A DNA stretch of 64,000 bases, from contig JAENRP010000004.1 of NCBI GenBank assembly GCA_024741835.1, positions 267,338 through 331,337 of the forward strand, read 5' to 3'. Below, one piece after another: positions 13,906-26,343 of this stretch (its first letter is position 1; each line of letters starts with the position of its first letter). Under the pieces are notes generated by a model. The model made no database searches. It saw only the letters and a program-made list of their open reading frames with translations, and had not been told where the DNA came from. The DNA comes from Diplocarpon mali. Taxonomy: Eukaryota; Ascomycota; Leotiomycetes; Helotiales; Drepanopezizaceae. The position numbers and the translations under genes are program-made.

Positions 13906-14299
13906 CATTCGAATTGCAACCGAGCCCCCTCGATCGGCTAGGAAGATGTGCTGTGTAGACATGCGCGCAGCTGGCGCGAGGGTAAGACGACGACGGGGGG
14001 GGATACTGTGCTCTGCGGCAGCAGACGCCCGGCTTCGGCGCGCGTCCTGCTCCTCTGGATCCCGGTCTTGCCAGAGGGTCGACGTGCGGGCCAGAGGTAG
14101 GCTCTGCGCAAGGGGAGGGGAGAGGAGACTGGGGCTGCGCGTGAGGGTGTCCCCGTCCCCCTCTCCCGCTTGTCTCTGGGAGGGATTGGTGGGATGGAGA
14201 ACAGAGTCGGACCAAGGCTTCCACTGCGGCGATGGGTTCGTGGTTGTCTGGTGTGACTGCTGGTGGATGCTTGGCTTGCTCTTGGTAGGGAGATGGAGT

Positions 14300-14317
14300 A
14301 CGCATACGCGTATGCGT
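14300..14317. repeat. Perfect 18-bp palindrome centred on ACGCGT
   Basis: The sequence ACGCATACGCGTATGCGT reads the same on both strands without a spacer. It lies in the GC-rich island downstream of the four-helix membrane-protein gene. A dimeric regulator site or a chance event are both possible. Confidence 0.8.
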
Positions 14318-14554
14318 GGAGGAGAGCCAGACCTGAGACCAGGGGTGATGAAAAGCTCGGCTCGGGCGTTGGGCCGGACAGAGCTTTCGTACATAAGTGA
14401 GGGCTCTGGGAATAGCCCGCGGTGTCACAGGCGTCGCGACGTAGCAAGCTCGACATGTGTGTGGGCATGCAGCTTGATCCGGATATTAAACCGTCCTATT
14501 CCCAAAGCTAATCCGTGTCACGGGTCTAATTACAAAAATGGTAGGACTCGGTTG

Positions 14555-15515
14555 TCACCACCGTCCGTCCCCTTGGGCCCGTAACGGCAATTGCCGATCA
14601 AGCGTGTTGAACGCCAGAGTCCTGGGCGTATAAGTCACGGCAGACTGCTTCGGCACGTTCTTCATCTCCCATTCGGTTTCGGATGCGTTGTCCGAGGTAG
14701 GCGAACCTTTCGTCATCTGCATGTCGTCTACGGCGACTTTGTCGGCTGCGCGTTCCATGGCGGAGGGGATCATGGACCAGATGCCTAGGATCAGGTTGAA
14801 GAGGAAGATGGCCCTGTTCTCCGGTCAGCTCCCTGTCTCTGGCTACTGTCTTTGGTTCGCCTGGATCTTCTGGCATGACTTGGGCAGATGCAAGGCGGGA
14901 ACGCACAGCATAATCACAGTCACCGCAAACGTCGACTTCGCCAACACGCAGTTGTGGTGGTTTCCCGACTCCCGAGCCACGTCGCAGCTCTTCGAGATGT
15001 ACCATGCGATATCGGCTTGGTGTTTCGGGTCCGAGTGGTCAGGCCCCATCTGGCCGTAGAGGCTGACGATCCAGAGTGCCACGATGATGGTGTTGGTGAT
15101 TGTGCTGAGGAGGGGGTACCAGATATGCACCACGAACATGACGACTTTCACCAGCAGGATGAAGGTGCAGAGGACAGCTATGGCAACGTTGTAATCGGTG
15201 ATCCTGCGCGGCTGTTAGTCTCCCTCTCTCCCTCTCTCGCTCACGACTTCGGAAGACGAACGTTCTCGACCATACGAACGGCGTACTCGGTATAGGCCGG
15301 TAGTTTGCATACGCATACAGTTTCAGACTCGGGCTCGAGTTGAAGCCGTGGTCCGCACCAACCTGCCAGAGCTTGGTGCGGAAAAGATCCGGCTGCGCAA
15401 CGCCGAACAGGGCCAGTGCTGCCACGGTGCCGGCGAGCTCGATCACCATCAGGGCGATGAGCACCTTGGGCCACTTCCACCGCCGCGAGATCAGGATACG
15501 TGGGAACTTGAACAT
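14555..15515 (-). CDS. Four-helix integral membrane protein (MARVEL-like)
   Basis: Exons on the minus strand: 15515-15262, 15203-14907, 14813-14555 (269 aa). Donors are GTTCGT and GTGCGT; both junctions fall after the second base of a codon and restore the frame. Four hydrophobic segments are visible: residues of about 15-38 (VLIALMVIELAGTVAALALF), two closely spaced helices in exon 2 (AIAVLCTFILLVKVVMFVV and TNTIIVALWIVSLYG), and a last helix spanning the exon 2/3 junction (VTVIMLAIFLFNLILGIW). The C-terminal tail of about 60 residues is hydrophilic and cytosolic-looking. The pattern fits a widespread family of fungal four-TM proteins of unknown function. The PDHSDPKH and WYISKSC motifs between helices 3 and 4 recur in that family from memory. 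A start at 15515 is preferred over an out-of-frame ATG at 15561. Confidence 0.8.
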
Positions 15516-16446
15516 GGTGTTGTCGCTTGGTATGTGGGTGGAGGCAGAAGGCTAGGAGCAAGGGCAGCGAGGCCGGGAGAGCTTATCGGCGTCGTCGTGG
15601 TGTTGAAGGCTCACATCGAAGAGCGAGAGTAGATGATTGCACGCGGCTCCAGGTCCGAGTCCTGGACGGGGTGATATGAGGGCCGGGCAGCATGGTGGGC
15701 GCGGGGTGATCAGCGGCGGAGGTCGGTGGTACACAACCGCCCCAATTATGGAGAGTTGTGATGGTGATGGATGTGCAGCGCTTACATGCAGCCTGTGATG
15801 GGCGGACATGTAGTCAAGGTGGGCCAATGAGAAGAGAGAGGGCTCGGAGGGCTAAGCGAGCGAATCAGATGGCAACGTAAACACAAGTCCCGCTAGGCTG
15901 CATGCAGATTGCTGTTGCACTCGGCTCTTTCACGACGGAGAGACGGACTACGCAGTACTGGGTATTGATTAGGCCCGCAGTTCTCCGAATCCCCTCGTCC
16001 CCTGCTGTCTATTTACCCAGCCAGCGATATCGAGTACGTGTCGTAAGGACATTATGTAGTCGTATGTTTTATGATAAGATTATAAGTAGCTAGATAGGAT
16101 CAAATGCCCCTGTCCAACAGGAGCGACCTTCCCTGAGATCGAAGCTGGCCACAGCCCGCAGTGCACGTTCTGCCTCTATGGAACATAATTCCACCATGCA
16201 CCGCAAAACCGAGCACATTCCAAAATTTACTGTATGGTATCTGCAAGCTCACTCAAGGACCGTCCAGTCCAGGCCAGCCTTCCTGTTCCTCCATGGAAAG
16301 AACCAGCGCTGACTTTCCGTGCATGTCGACTCCCAATCCAAATCCATAACCCATTTAAATGCATACAAAGCCGCCTATATGCGCCGTGCTGCGCATGCGA
16401 AGCTCTCTTCTACCCAGGATCCCCCAGTGCTCCCTTTCTTCACACC
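15516..16446. other. Intergenic between divergent-tail genes
   Basis: About 0.9 kb holding the promoter of the four-helix membrane-protein gene and the 3' flank of the histidine kinase gene. I see no gene in it. Confidence 0.5.
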
Positions 16447-19400
16447 CTACGAAGGGCCTGCCTCTGATTCTGTTTCGGTCGGAAAGGCGGCAGCTGTCGG
16501 CTTGCTGTTCAGCACTAACTCGTGGATTTTAGGAATGAGCTCTGGCATGCGGAACGGTTTGGAAACAACATTGTCCTGAGCTTATTAGATATGGCAACCG
16601 GAAGAGGAAACGTCCCACTTACCATCCCAGCGGCAATCGCAGTCTCGATCTGTTCCAGGCGAGCATTAGCTGTAACCGCTATGATCGGAACATGTCGAGT
16701 AATCGTGCCGGCTGCCTCATATTCTCTGATTTTTCGTGCGCAGGTAAGGCCGTCCATAATCGGCATCTCCAGATCCATCAGGATCACTGCCAGTTCGATC
16801 CCATCCTTCTTCCCAGACCAGAAGTTGGACATCTTCAGAATATCGAGTGCCTCGCCGCCATGATTTGCAAGCTCCGTCATGAATCCCAGGTTCTTGAGAG
16901 ACTTCTGCAACACCTTTTGATTCACAAGGTTGTCCTCCACAATCAGCACGGTCAGTTTACTATGGTCGATGAGCGAGCTGGGCGTGGCGACTGGAGCTGA
17001 CGACGGCGAAGGAGAGGTGGTAGTAGAGCGACGTCTACGAGCTATCGGATTCGAGCGATGAACCGCCTTGCCTGAAGAGTTCTTGCGGCTCTCAATTGTA
17101 ACGGAATCTGACAGGTTCCTCCGCAGGGAACTTAGAGTAGTAGCGATCGGCGTGTCTTCCGAGAAGCTCTCGACCTTACGTGCTCTTACATAGAATGCGA
17201 AGGTACTGCCAACGCCTCGCTCCGAGGATACACCGATCTCACCTCCCTGGAGCTCGGTAAGCTGCCTAGAGATGAAGAGTCCAAGTCCAGAGCCCCCATA
17301 TTGTACGTGGGTGCGTGGAGATGCTTGGCTGAACCTTTGGAACAGAAGGGTTTTCTCCTTCTCGTCAAGTCCTCGACCAGTATCCTGGACGGCAAAGTGT
17401 AAGTAAACATCATCTCCGGTTCCCCATTCTGGGTCGTCTGTGATGATATCTTTACGTTTCGATCGGGTCGGGAAGTAGGCTACACCTGATCTTCCTCTAG
17501 GACGTTCGTTGCTTGCACCAACACTAACAACTATCGTGCGTCTGTCTTCACCATGCGTGAATTTGATGGCGTTGGTTGTCAAATTTATCAGAACCTGTAA
17601 GAGTCGGGAAGGGTCCAGCTTGACCCAGTCGATTTCTAGTTCGAGATAAGAATTTTCCATGCGAAACTCCATGGCAATATCGTTGGTTTCTAGTTCTCCT
17701 TCAAACATCTTCAAGGCTCGTTGAACGACAGCAACCTGAGAAAATTAGTCCCTGGTGCACAAGGTCTCCAATCCAGCTAACGTACCGGCTGGACTGCAAC
17801 TGGGGTCACCATGAGGAGTGCAGAGTCGAGTTTGGAGAGGGTCAGAATATCATCAACGATTCGTTTCTACAGAATGTAAGCCACCTTCAGACGCTGCAAG
17901 TCTCTCACGTACTTGATGCTGAGCACAGAGTGCAATTGTCTGAGCTGCATCGATGCTGCTTTCAAGCGCAACCGACAACCCCTGGGGGGATTCCGGAAAA
18001 TTATCGGCAGATACGAAATCCTCAAGAGTGGTGGCGATCTCGTCACTACATTGCAGAATCGCAGAAAGTGGATTCCTCATCTCATGGCTTTGTAAAATCA
18101 GTCCAAGGATCAAGCAGTCAATGAGAAGCCTTACGAGGTCATGTCGATGAAGTTCTCTTGCTGCCTCTTCATCTCGATAGCTTCTTCCATCCGACGCTTC
18201 TGGAAGTCTTCGGCCTGCGGTCTTGTAAGCGACTGGTAGAGGTCTCATGGAAATCTTCCACGCACCCATTTCTGTTGGCTGATGTTCGTTATACTACCGA
18301 AGACACATTTCAAAACACCCTCGGCGTCTCTCTCAGGATATGCACTCATGAGAACCCATGTGTCGCCGCGATTGCCACTTCGATCCTGCCAAGGTGTCTT
18401 GAACCGAAATTCGTGGGTAATCGCAGATTTCTTGTTGACCAGTTTCTTCCAAATGGCCTGAACACCTGCACGATCATCATCTTTGATGCTTTCCATCCAG
18501 ACATTGGCGCTGTCAACTCCTCTCGGATGACGTGATATCTCCCTATGAGAAGATCAGTATGGGTATACGTCACTGCTGTATTCGGAGGCCTCATAGGCCA
18601 AGTTGCGTCCCGCAGAGGAAAACTGACCACCAGGTATCATTGCTGTAGGTAATGGCACCTGATTCATCCGCAATGAACATGCCGACAGGAGAATTTGCGG
18701 CCATGCGCGTGAACTTTGTTTCACTTTCTACTGCCTCTTGCGTCCGCAAGTCAAGTTGCTTTGAAAGCTCCTGCCTATCAAGGGCAGCTAATCTAGCTGC
18801 CTGTTGGCCTCTTTTGATTTCTTCTTCGAAAAGCACAACAGATGCCATAGAAGTAGCAAGCTGACGACCCAGAAGTTGAATGAACAAACTGTAATCATCG
18901 TCATAAGGTCTTCTCGGATTGACACCCATCACCAGGAATCCAAGGATCGTTTCTCCCAAGGTCGAATGAATTGGGCATACGACAGCAGCCCTGCAAGGAT
19001 CCCCGAAACCGCGCAATTCAAGACCTTCAATCAGGCGGGCCGACAGAGTTCCTTCTTCTCTCGTCAATATGATGGCCTTTCTGGACCTCATGCACTCTCG
19101 AAGATAAGGAGCAAAGCCGTTCTCGCTTGTTTTGAGGTTAAGTGGACTGAGAGCTGCCAGGTGCTCGTCAGGCACGCCCAGCGACCCCTCTAGTGTGCAT
19201 TGGGATCCTTGAGAAAGGGATCCAGAATGCACAGAGCTCATATCACTGTCAGTATCTTCACTTACAGAATATAGAAGCACGAATGGCACATCGTACTCTG
19301 CTCATGATTAGGTCTTTGTGTTGAGAAGGGTTGGGAGCGTATGATAAATACCATTGTACTCCAATCCCTGTATAACTTGACCCCAAAAGCCCTTCACCTC

Positions 19401-21627
19401 GCGAGCAGTAGCGGTTTTCTCCCCGACTTCTCTCAAAGTTAGCATTCGTCTCTCTGCAATCTTTCGTCTCGTCTTTTCAAAGCATGGATTATACAGCCCA
19501 ACAATCGAACCGTCTTCTCCTATCAGAGGGACGATGGACCAGGAAAAGTATGATTCCTCGAGGAACCCGTTCCTCCTGATGAACAAGCAATCGTCATCCT
19601 TCATGGTTGATTGGCCCGAATTGCTGGCATTCTCAAATACACCTTGAATCTCGGGCCAAATCTCGGCCCATGCAGTTTTATAGCTTTGACCCTGCACGGT
19701 CATCAGTGCTATGTAGAAAACATGACGACCCGTCGGATCATGGGAGATTACCATTAGCTGCGGATGTTTCTGGCCCGCCAAGAGGATATAAGCCTTGTCT
19801 GATCAGCTTGCACCCTCTCCGCATGGTAGTGAGCGAATCACCTCGTTGTATATTGCTATATATTCGTCGCCCCAGTACATTGCTGCTGGATGGGGGGATC
19901 CCATGATCCTAGAGATATTTAACTTAGAAAATTTGTTGGAAGCGGGATGGTGGCATGAATCAAGTAGACTCTCCTGGTCCAAAGCAGCTTCGAACGCTTG
20001 CACACGACTATAAACCCCCGAGGCCGCAAGTAGAAAAGATAGTCTCTTACAAATTGCACATTGCTCTCAAATCAAAGGCCCAGTTTTCAATAGGGCCAAG
20101 AGCCGTGGCAGCCCAGTCAATTGAGCGAACAAATTGTATATGCCGAGGAAGGGCAGCAGAAACGGGAATTCGTGTCCAGTCAAACGAAGAACCTTCGCGG
20201 TAACGGAGGGGCATCGATTCTCTTGTCAAGGCATCATTTTGGTAGGCGAGCATGGCCTGCTTCGGCGGGTGACTTCGTTCGAGACCCTCCTCGAACGGTA
20301 TGGGAATTGATGCGCGGGATGGCGTGACCATCCCTGGTGCGGACGAGGCCGTCGCATCGCCAAAATAGTCTGATGCTTCTAAAGATTCCTTCAGAGGGGA
20401 ACGAATTGAGCGGTTGACCGCGGTCCCGCGAAGCCTGGCGCTCGCAGCAGAAGAGTTACTCGGAGCTCCATTCGAGCTGTTCCCAGAAAGGTCTGTAGCG
20501 TTGTTGGCAATATTATTGCCACTGATGAGACGCAAGCGGTTCCGCAGTGTGCTACAGCTCCACGAAAAGCCAGCGTACTTCATCGACGGGAGGCAGACGT
20601 CCAGACTTTCTCCGTGCCGAACGTAGCTCAGGGCCCACGACTTGAACTCGGGAAAGTCACTTGTGACAGCAGTTCCCGGACTATCCAGATCTGCCTTTCC
20701 CGTGACCATCTCCAACACGACCTCATAGGCACGGAGCGACGCGTTGGTAAACATGAGTTGTAGGGGGCTACCAGGGGTGAAATTGGTCGGATTCGACAAG
20801 TCGATTATGAATGTAGGCCTCTCATCTTGCTCGAGCAGCTCAACGATGCCAATACCTTCCAAGAGTGAGGAGGACTTCAGTCTGCTGCCAGGACTATCGA
20901 TAGATGAGAAGCCGCCAGTGGCACCGATAGACCGCAGTGGGCTCGAGTGGAGACTACCCCGAGCAAGGTTCACAGTCGTGATAGCCCCTGGTTCGTCTCG
21001 GGCCCTGCTACCCAACATCTTCGCGGCAGCTTCTGTGCTAGGCCGACTCGGGGGCGGCGTTGGCCGTTTTCTCGGGGGATGCGAAAAGAACAGAGGGGAG
21101 GACGGCGAGGTGTTGTCGGTGCTCGAAAGCGCAGCTCGAGAACTTTGTGGAAGGAGAGTATGTTGACGTCCTTTCAGCAACTTTGGCCGGGTTCTCTTCT
21201 GTGGCCTCTCTGTTGATGTCGGCCCTGCGCCGTTGTCCTCCGCTCTTGGGTGTTTCGAGGCGGCATATGCGCTGGGAAGGCAGGGTGTTGAATGCTGAAA
21301 GTGTGAGGCGGCTCGAAACGAGGAATCAGTATCGGACGTCGATGGATCTGTATGTGTATGCGTGGGGGATGTAGCATCCTCGGCCTGTCGATTGAGCAGG
21401 CTAGCAGATGGTCTTCGGCCTCGTGGGTGTGTGGTCGCCGCCGCCGCCGCCGCCGCCTCTGTCCCCTCCAACACGTCTTCGGCGCCTATCTGGGAGCCGG
21501 CCTCCTGCTCTTCGAAAGAGGAAGGGATGATGGCAGCTGGCTTGCCCGGCAGACTTGACCGATCCCGAATACTTTGACTCCTGAAGTCTCTCTGCGACGT
21601 GAATATGGACTTCGGCTCTCGATTCAT
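16447..21627 (-). CDS. Hybrid sensor histidine kinase / response regulator
   Basis: Ten exons on the minus strand: 21627-20051, 19908-19842, 19793-19352, 19297-18628, 18542-18266, 18214-18135, 18087-17913, 17866-17786, 17735-16623, 16575-16447 (1536 aa). A Ser/Thr-rich N-terminus contains a run of seven alanines. It is followed by PAS-like and GAF-like sensor segments (about residues 260-1000). The HisKA segment has the phospho-accepting His about 1039 in SHEMRNPLSAI. The HATPase domain shows the N box (NLTTNAIKF), DTGRGL and GSGLGLFI. The C-terminal receiver has the acidic pair in LIVEDN, the phospho-accepting Asp about 1444 in LMDLEMPIMDG, and the conserved Lys about 1500 in VSKPF. No transmembrane segment is seen, so a cytosolic sensor feeding a Ypd1-type phosphorelay to the osmotic or oxidative-stress pathway is inferred. 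The signal and the fungal HHK group cannot be assigned from sequence alone. The start is uncertain: the frame stays open upstream to an ATG at 22188. Confidence 0.93.
21436..21456 (-). repeat. GCC trinucleotide run encoding seven alanines
   Basis: Seven perfect GCC units on the plus strand lie inside the kinase gene, where the reverse strand reads GGC. In the kinase reading frame the tract codes for seven consecutive alanines. It is a likely length-variable site. Confidence 0.85.
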
Positions 21628-24600
21628 GAAGATCGATTGAAGCGATTCGCGCTCTGGATGCAGTCGTGCCCTGCCCGGGTCCCACCCGACAAGAAATCCC
21701 GGGGTAGTATGCACCTGTACTCCTCGTCTGCGTCGCGGATCGTGACGTGCCTTTCGTACCCTGGCCTTGTCTGGTCTGGGGCGTCGACTGGAATTGGGTT
21801 TTGACGAGCCACAACAGCGAAGTCCTGACACGGATCCCGACACCGATACAGGGAATCCGACAGAGCGGGAGGAGAGTTTCGTACCTCGCGACACCGTCGA
21901 ACCCGGATTTCGAAGCGCCTGAGACACGAACAGGACGGCAGCTGGACCAGGGTTAGGTTGGGGTAGACCAGGCCGCGGAACTCTGATCATCGACCCCTTT
22001 TCGGCCCGCAGAAAGAATCGAGGAATGTGTCTTGGGCAAAGGATGTTCTCTCGATGCTTGGATACGTACCGTCGGGTTCGCAGCGGCCGATGGTTGGCCG
22101 TCGATTGGGCGTTTTCTCTGGGTGGAGGCGAAGGATTTTGTTGGAGTGCTGTTGCGGCATTGCCCTTCAGATTGGCATTGGTGCGCACGCACGTCTCTCA
22201 ACGGGCCGCCAAGCACGGCTTCAGGTGATGGAGATGGAGTTGACAGCCAGAGCGGGAAGCGGAAAAGGAGAGGCTACCGTGTATATACAATACTCCGCAA
22301 CCACAGATATCAGAAGAGTCTCGGAGTGGCCCAGCTGGTGATTCTGTGCTCCCATGTAAACAACCCGTCTCGCTGGTTTACCGCTCGATTTTCTACTTCG
22401 CTTGGCATACCCATCTCCGCTTGGCCCTCTTCTGCTGCTTCTCACCTCGAACATCTTCTCTACCCAAGAATACCGGAGGTGAAGCCGTACGCATCGAAGT
22501 TTGACGAATACCCGCCCTTGCGCGTTACTGCAGCTTCCCTCTCTCGCTCCAGATGGGGGCGCCGATGATGTCAGGGAATTGTGCGAGGTTGCACCGCGTG
22601 CTTTCTGTCGGGCTCTGAAGCTGGCCCATGCCATCCATGTTGACCCGAACGTGGATCTACGGAGTATATTGGTAACAGGTCGGATCTTTGTGCTAGTACT
22701 AAGTATGAATCGTGACAAATGTGGGGCGGCCTTGAGGTTGAAGTCCCTCGGGAGATATCTCCGCCTCGAGGACATGGCTGCTCCCGATCACTCCTCTTCG
22801 ACTCTCGGCTGCAAGACACGCAGCTGCACGGATCCGTCTCGAAAGATATCGGAGTCAGACAAGTATTAAAATACAATGGGCGCTTTTCCCCGCGGAGGAC
22901 CTGATATTTGTGAGAGGGCTATGGCCGACCCACGATCAACCCAGCTGCCGTGGACTCCCTGGGCGTGGACAACCCGCTGGTGTGGGGGACTTGTGCGTGT
23001 TCGTGGACATGGCATGTCTACTTGCGTCACATCCGATTCTGGCAGGGTTCGGCGTTTCAACTCGTGAAAGATTGGTATTTGACTTTGGAAGAATCAAAAT
23101 CGAGCTTGGGCTTGGGATTAAGCTTTTGCCAAATCGAACCCAAATCCCAACCTCAAACTCAATGTCAGAAGCCAATCTCCGGTGGGACTCGAGCTGCCAA
23201 GATACTCGGTGCCGCATCCCTGCACGGTGGCAGCTATGATTTTGACAAGACCAAGCAAGCTTCGGGTGTCCAGAGGAGCGGCGACGAATTCTCTCGTCCA
23301 TCACCTGGAGCGAGCGGGTCGAGGCCCGGTTTGATCTCATCTGGGTATTCCTGGCGCTACTCAGATGACCGCATATAAAAAGCTGCAGCTCAAGGGCTGG
23401 TCAAAAGCTCCATCTGGTTTCAGGGGCTCGCTTAAGCTTAGGCTATCAACCAGCCAGCTTGCCGTCAAGAACAACACACTTCGAAAGACAGCACACGCAC
23501 TCCTCAGTCCAACTCCACCAAGAACCCGTTCGGCAGGGGCCGGTACGATGGTCGCTTTTAAAAAACTCGAGTTCCTTCCCGGTCCCCTACCAGTATTTTA
23601 CCGGGCCAAGATTGCTGCATATTCATTCGTACATCTCAACACCTCGGCCCGCTCTTCGCGTCCAGGCTGCTCGCTCCACGCCGCAAACACGCAGACGCCC
23701 GAGAGAAGGAGAAGGCCCTGAGAGCAAAGTTTGACGGTGAAAGGTGTTTTTTCGCGCTGTGGATCCTCTGCTCTTACAGATTTCTCGCCTTCCAGACCGA
23801 GGGCTTCCGTGCGTTGGCCAGGAATCGTCAGGAGAGTCTTGTGTGCCCTCCTCCTGACGAAGTATTTAAACCGAGAGAAGAAGACCATCTTCTCCATTCA
23901 CACATCAATCCGAATGTCCTCGCGCCCGACACATATCCCGCCCTTCCTCGCTCGGCCCGATGAGCCTCGAGGTCCTCGTCATCTCGCACAGGAAAGGTGA
24001 GGCCGAGCACCGGCCCTTAACATCTAGTATCGTGAATCAGTAGGCATTCAGCGGGAGAACAGACGCGGCGGATATACTCTTCTGTGGGACGGTGCCCCCT
24101 CTCCGACGAGCTGATTTCTCAAGGAGACGAACTGACTCGCTTAGCGTCAAGTAAACAACCCCGCAAGCTTTCTTCGGTAATCAGCCGCCAGGGACGCTCG
24201 CGGCAGTGAGAACATTACAAAGATCTCGACTTGATCGCGCGGTTAGTCCGGCAACATATTGGATTGTGACGGGGTTTAAATGGCTGGATGTTGCGATGAG
24301 AGCAAGTACAGAACGTGGAGGGGCAGCGGATACGGCTGCTCAGTCGCCAACACCTCTGTTCGAGTGATATGCTATTAGGACTAGTGTAAGTTCAGGGCAT
24401 ACGAGCAGCGATGAATCAGGAATTATATAAGTTGCGCGTTAAGCCCGGGAAGAACCAAGCAGCCAGCCCGTTCATAGGCGCGCTCTGCCCGTGTTCCTGT
24501 TTATATCCTGGCGTTCTAAAAGCCGGCAATTTCGCTCCTGTTTGTGAATCGTCGTATAGTTATCCTGGGATCTCACAAATTGTTGTTCCGAGCTCGGCAG

Positions 24601-25155
24601 CCGGATGTGGTGGAGAGGGACACGGAGAGGAATGCTAGTATGAGTGTGAAATCATGACAAAAACTCGAGTAGGATGACAGAACGAGCTGCGGAGGGGGAC
24701 GAAGGAGAGCGCTTGCCTTCCGCTGCATTCTCGATTTTAACAATAACTAGAGAACTGGCAAGCACGCCACTAGATCAATACGAACCCCCTGGAAACAATT
24801 CAGGCAAACATGTAGCTCAAGATCTGGCAAGCCACATCCCAGCCATATCATATCTCAGTTAGAGAATGGTCCGAGGGAGTCCAGAGATTTAAGCTTTTAC
24901 ATGTACTGGACCCCTAGAGCATCTGAGCTTTTGACGTCGATTCAAAGCTTGTTTGGCAACCCCGATGACGAAAATCTGGAATTTAGCTACCATTTAACAC
25001 TCATGAGCTTCGAGGAAGTCAGACCAGGGAGTCTCACTCTCGAAGTCAAGCTAACCGGGGCATTCGTGTGAGAATCTATGCGAGCATCTTGAAGCACTTA
25101 CTCCCGAGCTTCATAACTTCCCCGTTCCAGCCCCTCGACCCCGAAGATCCTCGAG
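21628..25155. other. 3.5-kb upstream region of the kinase gene, no supported gene
   Basis: This is the shared upstream region of the kinase and the 3' flank of the thioredoxin-fold gene. Open frames exist on both strands (for example 22221-22775 minus, Arg/Ser-rich) but show no domain or conserved-looking segment. The length would suit an extended promoter or a long 5' leader with upstream ORFs, as is common for fungal signalling genes. Confidence 0.45.
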
Positions 25156-25842
25156 TCACGCAACATTCTTCTCAAGCCACTCCTCCCACTGCTCAGCCGA
25201 AAAGCTCGAGGAGATACCATTCTCAACGACCCCATCAAAAACAACCGTGGGCGAAACATGGATACCAACCATCCGGTTCATCTTGATCAGCACCTTCAAC
25301 TCGTTGGTGACTCCATTTCCAGAATTCAGACTGCCGTCCGCACTGGGCTTGTCTGAGACGTAAAGCAGCTCGTAGAGCTTCTTTTCATCAACACCTACTT
25401 TGCCGCCGATTTTGGCTAGGCGTTCATAGGTCTTATTGCGGGTCTCGTTGACGACGTTCACGTCGTAGAATGACTTTGACTCATCGAATAGTGCCTGCAT
25501 TGGATCTATCAGGATACATTCTATCATTGATACTGCAAGTATCAGAGGAGCAACTACCTTGCTGAAGTCAAAGAACTTGTTGGGCTGAAGCTTGAGCACG
25601 GCAACCCCGGCTTCGTGGACCAGAGTAGATGATGGGTGCCATGGCTGGACCTGTTGTCTGAAGAGGATCTGAACCTTGGAAGCGTACTTTTGCTTGATCA
25701 AAGGGAAGACGGAGGTGTAGACTGTGTTGTACAGCTTCTGGGAGAACGGACAAACGTAATCCAGGTAAAGCTCTAGAGTGTGGAGCGTGGGAGCGTTCGT
25801 CGCAGCGAATTTCTGTCCGGCGAACTTTGGTGCCAGTGCCAT
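25156..25842 (-). CDS. DsbA-like thioredoxin-fold protein with CPFS motif
   Basis: Exons on the minus strand: 25842-25558 and 25494-25156 (207 aa). The 63-bp intron starts GTAGTT, ends ATGCAG, and is in phase 0. Reading through it would add about 21 unrelated residues. The N-terminal beta strand and active-site loop read LELYLDYVCPFSQ, as in DsbA/FrnE-type two-cysteine enzymes, but the motif is Cys31-Pro-Phe-Ser34, so the second cysteine is replaced by serine. A helical insertion follows, and a cis-proline-like VSPTVVFDG segment lies near residue 185. Single-cysteine thioredoxin folds act as isomerases, glutathione-linked enzymes or non-redox scaffolds. Which applies here is unknown. There is no signal peptide, so the location is probably cytosolic or mitochondrial matrix. 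Confidence 0.85.
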   Translation of the reverse strand: MALAPKFAGQKFAATNAPTLHTLELYLDYVCPFSQKLYNTVYTSVFPLIKQKYASKVQILFRQQVQPWHPSSTLVHEAGVAVLKLQPNKFFDFSKVVAPLILAVSMIECILIDPMQALFDESKSFYDVNVVNETRNKTYERLAKIGGKVGVDEKKLYELLYVSDKPSADGSLNSGNGVTNELKVLIKMNRMVGIHVSPTVVFDGVVENGISSSFSAEQWEEWLEKNVA

Positions 25843-26343
25843 GTTGAAAGCTCGTCTGAGGAAGCGAAATGTGGATTTTGGGTCTCAGGTGTAGACTTCA
25901 GAAGCGATGGTGTTGGGGGATTCTTCATGAAGCGGGGTTCGTTTGGCACCCCTCATATCACGTGCCTCTTTGCCCCTGGCGCATTCCGACCTCATCCCTA
26001 GGAGAGACAGGCCTGGAACGATTTTGGCAATTAAGACCCTAAGGATCGGTGGCGGACACCAAGGATGAGTGCTTGTTCGCTCGCTACCGAAGGGGGCCCA
26101 GAGAAGTTCTGAGAAGCTACCTGTAGGGAAGCTTACAGAGTTTCCTGGCCCCGTCAGAGCTCCTCTTTCCGTCGATAGCGCGAAGGTTTTGATGTGTACA
26201 GCCTTGGAGATTACAGGTACAGTCATTATCATACGCGTGGGAATAACCATGAAGAAACAACCGCGAAATGTGGTATCCATGCCTGCCAGCCCATCCGAAA
26301 AACTCCACATCGAACGTGCAAGGTGTAGCCAAGATCATACGCT

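Larger units (their letters stand above)
12600..14554. other. Intergenic, with a coding-looking fragment and a GC-rich island
   Basis: From about 12.99 to 13.25 kb the plus strand contains protein-like sequence in two overlapping frames but no gene model could be closed (see findings). From about 13.6 to 14.5 kb the DNA is GC-rich and has long overlapping open frames on both strands whose products are Arg/Pro/Ser-rich. These look like composition artefacts rather than genes. A (CA)7 run lies at 13892-13905 and an 18-bp palindrome at 14300-14317. Confidence 0.45.

Noticed and set aside
22221..22775. 184-codon minus-strand ORF upstream of the kinase
   Set aside because: The Arg/Ser-rich product shows no domain, and several overlapping frames on both strands are open here by composition.
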